From: an uncultured Lysobacteraceae bacterium
GTDB lineage: Bacteria; Pseudomonadota; Gammaproteobacteria; Xanthomonadales; Rhodanobacteraceae
DNA: 7,156 nt
Direction of reading: 5' to 3'
Assembly (NCBI GenBank): GCA_946482585.1
Contig: CAMLSI010000276.1
Coordinates: 1-7,156 of the forward strand
Made by a program: the position numbers and the translations under genes. Below are positions 4,785-7,156 of the stretch, piece after piece (positions within the stretch are counted from its first letter, which is position 1; each line of letters starts with the position of its first letter). The notes under the pieces are model-generated. The model had not been told where the DNA came from and did not search any database. It saw only the letters and a program-made list of their open reading frames with translations.

Positions 4785-6403
4785 GCGAGGCGGCGGCCCT
4801 GCAGCGGCGCGCGGTCGCCGGTAACGTCGCGGTGCTCGTGCTGCTCGTGCTGGCCGCGCTTTCGTTCGGCGCCTGGCAACGCAGTGCGGTCGTCTGGCAG
4901 GACCCGGGTCCGGCGCGGCTCGCCGCGGCACTGCTGGCGGTTTCCGCGTTCGTCGCGTTCGTCATCGTGCTGCGGCAGCGACGGCGCCGACGCGCCGCCA
5001 GGCCGGCGCAGCTGGAAGGCGCCGCGACCGATGCGACGCTCGTGGTCTACGCGAGCCAGACCGGCATGGCCGAGGATCTTGCGCGGCGCACGCAGCGTTC
5101 GCTCGTCGATGCGGGTTGTGCGGCGCAGCTCGTCGCGATCGACCGGCTCGACGAAGCCTCCCTGCGCGCGAGCCGCTGCGCGCTGTTCGTGCTCAGCACC
5201 TACGGCGAGGGCGATCCGCCCGACATGGCCGCCGGTTTCGCGCGCCGTCTGCTGGCGCGCGAGGTCAGGTTGGACGGACTGCGTTACGGCGTGCTCGCGC
5301 TCGGCGACAGCGGATACGCGGAGTTCTGCGGTTTCGGCCGGCGCGTCGATGCATGGCTGCGGCAGCAGGGCGCGCAGGCCTTGTTCGATCGTATCGATGT
5401 GGACAATGGCGATGCGGGCGCGCTGCGCCACTGGCAGCATCAGCTCGGTGTGATCGCCGGCCGCAGCGACGAGCCCGACTGGTCGCCGCCGAGCTACGCG
5501 CGCTGGCGTCTCGCCGGACGGCGCGAACTCAATCCGGGCAGCGTCGGCGGAGCGTGTTTCCTGCTCGCGTTCGATGCGCCGCCTGGCGAGCCGGCGCAGT
5601 GGGACGCCGGCGACGTCGCCGAGATCGGGCCGCGTCACTCGCCCGAGGCGGTGACCGCGCAGCTGACGCGCTGCGGTCTCCGGGGCGAGCAGCCGCGCGA
5701 CGACGGCGAGACCGTCGCAAGTTTCCTCGCGCGGCATCACTGGCCCGACGCGCCGCCGGCGCCGGCGGAAGCGAACGCCTGGCTCGCGACGCTGAAGCCG
5801 CTGCCGCATCGCGAATACTCGATCGCATCGATACCGCGGGACGGCCGGCTCGAACTCGTCGTGCGCCAGTGGCGCCGCGACGACGGCAGCCTCGGCCTCG
5901 GCTCGGGCTGGCTGACCGCGCATGCGAACGTCGGCGACAGCATCGATCTGCGGCTGCGCCGCAACACCCATTTCCATGCGCCGGCGCAGGACTGTCCGCT
6001 GATCCTCATCGGCAACGGCACCGGCATCGCCGGTCTGCGTGCGCTGCTGAAGCAGCGGGCCGTCGTGGGACGGCGGCGCAACTGGCTGCTGTTCGGCGAG
6101 CGCCAGCGCGAACGCGACTTCTTCTTCGCCGACGAAATCGAGCGCTGGCAGCGCAGCGGTCTGCTCGAGCGCGTCGATCTCGCGTTCTCGCGCGACCAGG
6201 CCGAACGCATCTACGTACAGCAACGCGTGCGCGAAGCCGCGGCGACCTTGCGCGACTGGGCCGCCGTCGGCGCCTGCATCTATGTCTGCGGCAGCCTGCA
6301 GGGCATGGCGCCCGCGGTCGACGCCGAACTGCGCGCCGCGCTCGGCGCGGCAACCGTGGATGCGCTGGCCGAGCAGGGCCGATATCGCCGCGACGTGTAT
6401 TGA
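4781..6403 (+). CDS. Membrane-anchored NADPH flavoreductase (flavodoxin + FNR, CysJ/CPR type)
   Basis: This 540-residue protein would take hydride from NADPH to FAD, then FMN, and feed electrons to the membrane. Two N-terminal helices (about 13-32 and 46-65) are followed by RQRRRRR, placing the rest in the cytosol. A flavodoxin domain (about 86-225) shows the FMN loops YASQTGMAED (90-99), LSTYGEGDPPD (138-148) and LALGDSGYAEFCGFG (172-186). The FNR part (about 235-540) shows the FAD motif REYSIAS (344-350), GLGSGWLT (372-379), and the nucleotide motifs IGNGTGIAG (410-418), FGERQRERDFFF (438-449) and YVCGSLQGMA (501-510), with the classic RYRRDVY tail. Annotation pipelines may call it sulfite reductase flavoprotein alpha, but no CysI partner is present, and the connecting domain is shorter than in CPR. 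Co-transcription with PepSY and ApbE genes suggests it powers periplasmic iron reduction. Confidence 0.9.
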   Translation: MSEAAALQRRAVAGNVAVLVLLVLAALSFGAWQRSAVVWQDPGPARLAAALLAVSAFVAFVIVLRQRRRRRAARPAQLEGAATDATLVVYASQTGMAEDLARRTQRSLVDAGCAAQLVAIDRLDEASLRASRCALFVLSTYGEGDPPDMAAGFARRLLAREVRLDGLRYGVLALGDSGYAEFCGFGRRVDAWLRQQGAQALFDRIDVDNGDAGALRHWQHQLGVIAGRSDEPDWSPPSYARWRLAGRRELNPGSVGGACFLLAFDAPPGEPAQWDAGDVAEIGPRHSPEAVTAQLTRCGLRGEQPRDDGETVASFLARHHWPDAPPAPAEANAWLATLKPLPHREYSIASIPRDGRLELVVRQWRRDDGSLGLGSGWLTAHANVGDSIDLRLRRNTHFHAPAQDCPLILIGNGTGIAGLRALLKQRAVVGRRRNWLLFGERQRERDFFFADEIERWQRSGLLERVDLAFSRDQAERIYVQQRVREAAATLRDWAAVGACIYVCGSLQGMAPAVDAELRAALGAATVDALAEQGRYRRDVY

Positions 6404-6420
6404 GGTCCGCGGCGCGGACC
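6404..6420 (+). terminator. Hairpin directly after the operon's last stop codon
   Basis: GGTCCGC (6404-6410) pairs perfectly with GCGGACC (6414-6420) around a GGC loop, starting on the base after the flavoreductase TGA. It has no T-run (GCGCTGGGATG follows), so termination efficiency is uncertain. Its position makes a role in 3'-end formation or protection of the five-gene mRNA plausible. Confidence 0.45.
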
Positions 6421-6571
6421 GCGCTGGGATGAGAGTGTCGCGGCGAACCCGTGCTTTGCTTTCGCTCGCGGCACGCGCCTCGTTTCGACAGCGGTCGCTC
6501 GCGATCGGACATCACGTTGCGGTTCGCTGCGTCCACCGCAGCCTGCGAGTCCGTATACGAGCGCGAAGTCT

Positions 6572-6590
6572 GTTGCGAATCATTCTTATT
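6572..6590 (+). promoter_or_regulatory. Fur box upstream of the TonB-dependent receptor gene
   Basis: GTTGCGAATCATTCTTATT contains TGCGAATCATTCTTA, which agrees with TGAGAATnATTCTCA at all but two specified positions and is centred on C6581. It overlaps the probable promoter in the same way as the site at 1522-1540. Repression by Fe(II)-Fur when iron is plentiful is the expected control. Confidence 0.78.
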
Positions 6591-6600
6591 TACTGTTAAT
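6573..6600 (+). promoter_or_regulatory. Probable promoter of the TonB-dependent receptor gene
   Basis: TTGCGA (6573-6578) and GTTAAT (6595-6600) each match the -35 and -10 consensus at four of six bases, with a 16-base spacer. The elements are weaker than those at 1523-1551 but have the same geometry relative to the Fur box, which lies between them. Transcription would start near 6607. Confidence 0.5.
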
Positions 6601-6722
6601 CTTCCGTAATCGCCGGACCGACGCGACGTGCGCGGGCTTCGGCAGGCAGGGGAATGTGGTTACGCCATGCTCGCGCCGCGATCTCGCCGCGCCCCGCCGC
6701 TCGAACTGTATTTGCGACTGCC

Positions 6723-6727
6723 AGGGA
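6723..6727 (+). promoter_or_regulatory. Ribosome binding site fixing the receptor start
   Basis: AGGGA ends seven bases before the ATG at 6735. It supports this start, which opens directly on a signal peptide, over the in-frame ATG at 6654. Confidence 0.65.
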
Positions 6728-6734
6728 AGTATCG

Positions 6735-7156
6735 ATGTCGAATTCCTCGTATATCCGTTCCGCCGCTGCGACGCCGCCGCGCCTGCTCACGACGGCGCTG
6801 GGTCTTGCGCTCGTGTCGGCCGCGCCGCACGCGTTTGCGGAAGCCGCCGCCGCCGATGCCGCCGCGACGACTGATGCGGTGCAGACGCCCGACGGCGCCG
6901 ACGCGAACGGCCGACGCGGCCGCGACGAGACGCGCCTCGACGCGGTCGACGTGCAGGGCACGTCGGTCAAGGAAGCCTCCTCGCCGAAATACACCGCACC
7001 GCTGCGCGACACGCCGCAGAACATCGAGATCGTCTCGCAGGAAGTGATGGCCGGCCAGAACCTGCTGTCGTTGCGCGACGTGCTGTCGACCCTGCCGGGC
7101 ATCACCTTCGGCGCCGGCGAAGGCGGCGGCGGTTTCGGCGACAGCATCAACCTGCG
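6735..7156 (+). CDS. TonB-dependent siderophore receptor, 5' part (cut by window end)
   Basis: Only 140 codons are visible. The signal peptide (MSNSSYIRSAAATPPRLLTT plus a hydrophobic core to residue 30) probably ends at AFA (33-35). An Ala/Asp-rich linker follows (36-66), then a TonB-box-like segment TRLDAVDVQG (66-75), then the start of the plug domain. SSPKYTAPLRDTPQNIEIVS (82-101), the LLSLRDVLSTLPGITFGAGE block (110-129) and GDSINLR (135 on) are typical of catecholate-type siderophore receptors such as the Fiu group. The protein would sit in the outer membrane and import ferric siderophore using TonB energy. It has its own Fur-controlled promoter, and its neighbours form a putative iron-reduction operon. 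The frame is open to the window edge, and the barrel lies outside. The exact ligand cannot be read from this part. Confidence 0.9.
   Translation, partial: MSNSSYIRSAAATPPRLLTTALGLALVSAAPHAFAEAAAADAAATTDAVQTPDGADANGRRGRDETRLDAVDVQGTSVKEASSPKYTAPLRDTPQNIEIVSQEVMAGQNLLSLRDVLSTLPGITFGAGEGGGGFGDSINL

Larger units (their letters stand above)
6404..6734 (+). other. Non-coding region with Fur box, promoter and leader of the receptor gene
   Basis: These 331 bases separate the operon from the receptor gene. After the post-stop hairpin there are about 150 GC-rich bases with no credible gene, including a short GCTGCG/CGCAGC stem at 6526-6542. An AT-rich segment (about 6571-6600) then carries the Fur box and promoter, and a leader of roughly 125 bases runs to the ATG at 6735. 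An in-frame ATG at 6654 would add 27 residues (MWLRHARAA...) without a Shine-Dalgarno at useful spacing, so I do not use it. Confidence 0.6.

Noticed and set aside
4541..6223. Long open frame of about 560 codons on the minus strand
   Set aside because: It lies opposite the apbE and flavoreductase genes, is rich in Arg/Ala from GC-biased codons, and shows no domain, RBS or conserved motif. The plus-strand genes have clear family motifs along the same DNA.
6654..6734. In-frame ATG 6654 as receptor start or leader peptide
   Set aside because: The purines before it (AGGGGA) touch the ATG, leaving no spacing, and the added residues are not a better signal peptide. ATG 6735 has AGGGA at seven bases and opens a clear signal sequence.
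1..7156. Mobile element, CRISPR array, toxin-antitoxin or anti-phage system
   Set aside because: No transposase, terminal inverted repeats, direct repeat array, nuclease or helicase motif is visible, and composition and codon style are even along the window.

Overview
The window is GC-rich and densely coded on the + strand, with short gaps or 4-bp overlaps between genes. Gene content and order (a SUF tail followed by a Fur-controlled PepSY / DUF2271 / DUF4198 / ApbE / flavoreductase block and a TonB-dependent receptor) suggest a gammaproteobacterium of the Xanthomonadales/Lysobacterales type. This is inferred from gene content and protein style, not from a marker gene. I see no mobile element, CRISPR array, tRNA or rRNA.

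Region 1 (1-1329) looks like the downstream end of a SUF iron-sulfur assembly operon. It holds a SufU-type scaffold/sulfurtransferase, a GNAT acetyltransferase overlapping it by ATGA, and a small Rieske [2Fe-2S] ferredoxin. Region 2 (1330-1606) is non-coding and ends in a strong promoter with a Fur box between its -35 and -10.

Region 3 (1607-6403) is a five-gene putative operon: a three-helix PepSY-type membrane protein, an exported DUF2271 protein, an exported DUF4198 protein, an ApbE FAD:protein FMN transferase, and a membrane-anchored NADPH-flavodoxin reductase of the CysJ/CPR type. Region 4 (6404-6734) holds a post-stop hairpin, then a second Fur box/promoter and a leader. Region 5 (6735-7156) is the start of a TonB-dependent siderophore receptor, cut by the window edge.

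My reading of regions 3-5 is an iron-starvation-induced transmembrane electron chain. Cytosolic NADPH would feed FAD and FMN in the anchored flavoprotein, pass through (haem-bearing?) PepSY helices, and reach a periplasmic DUF2271 protein. That protein carries DGVSGAT, which matches the ApbE flavinylation signature Dxx(S/T)GA(S/T). The likely end use is reduction of ferric siderophore imported by the neighbouring receptor. The family assignments and motifs are visible in the sequence; the electron path and its substrate are inference. Gene neighbourhoods of this kind may already be known from ApbE surveys, so I do not claim the layout is new.
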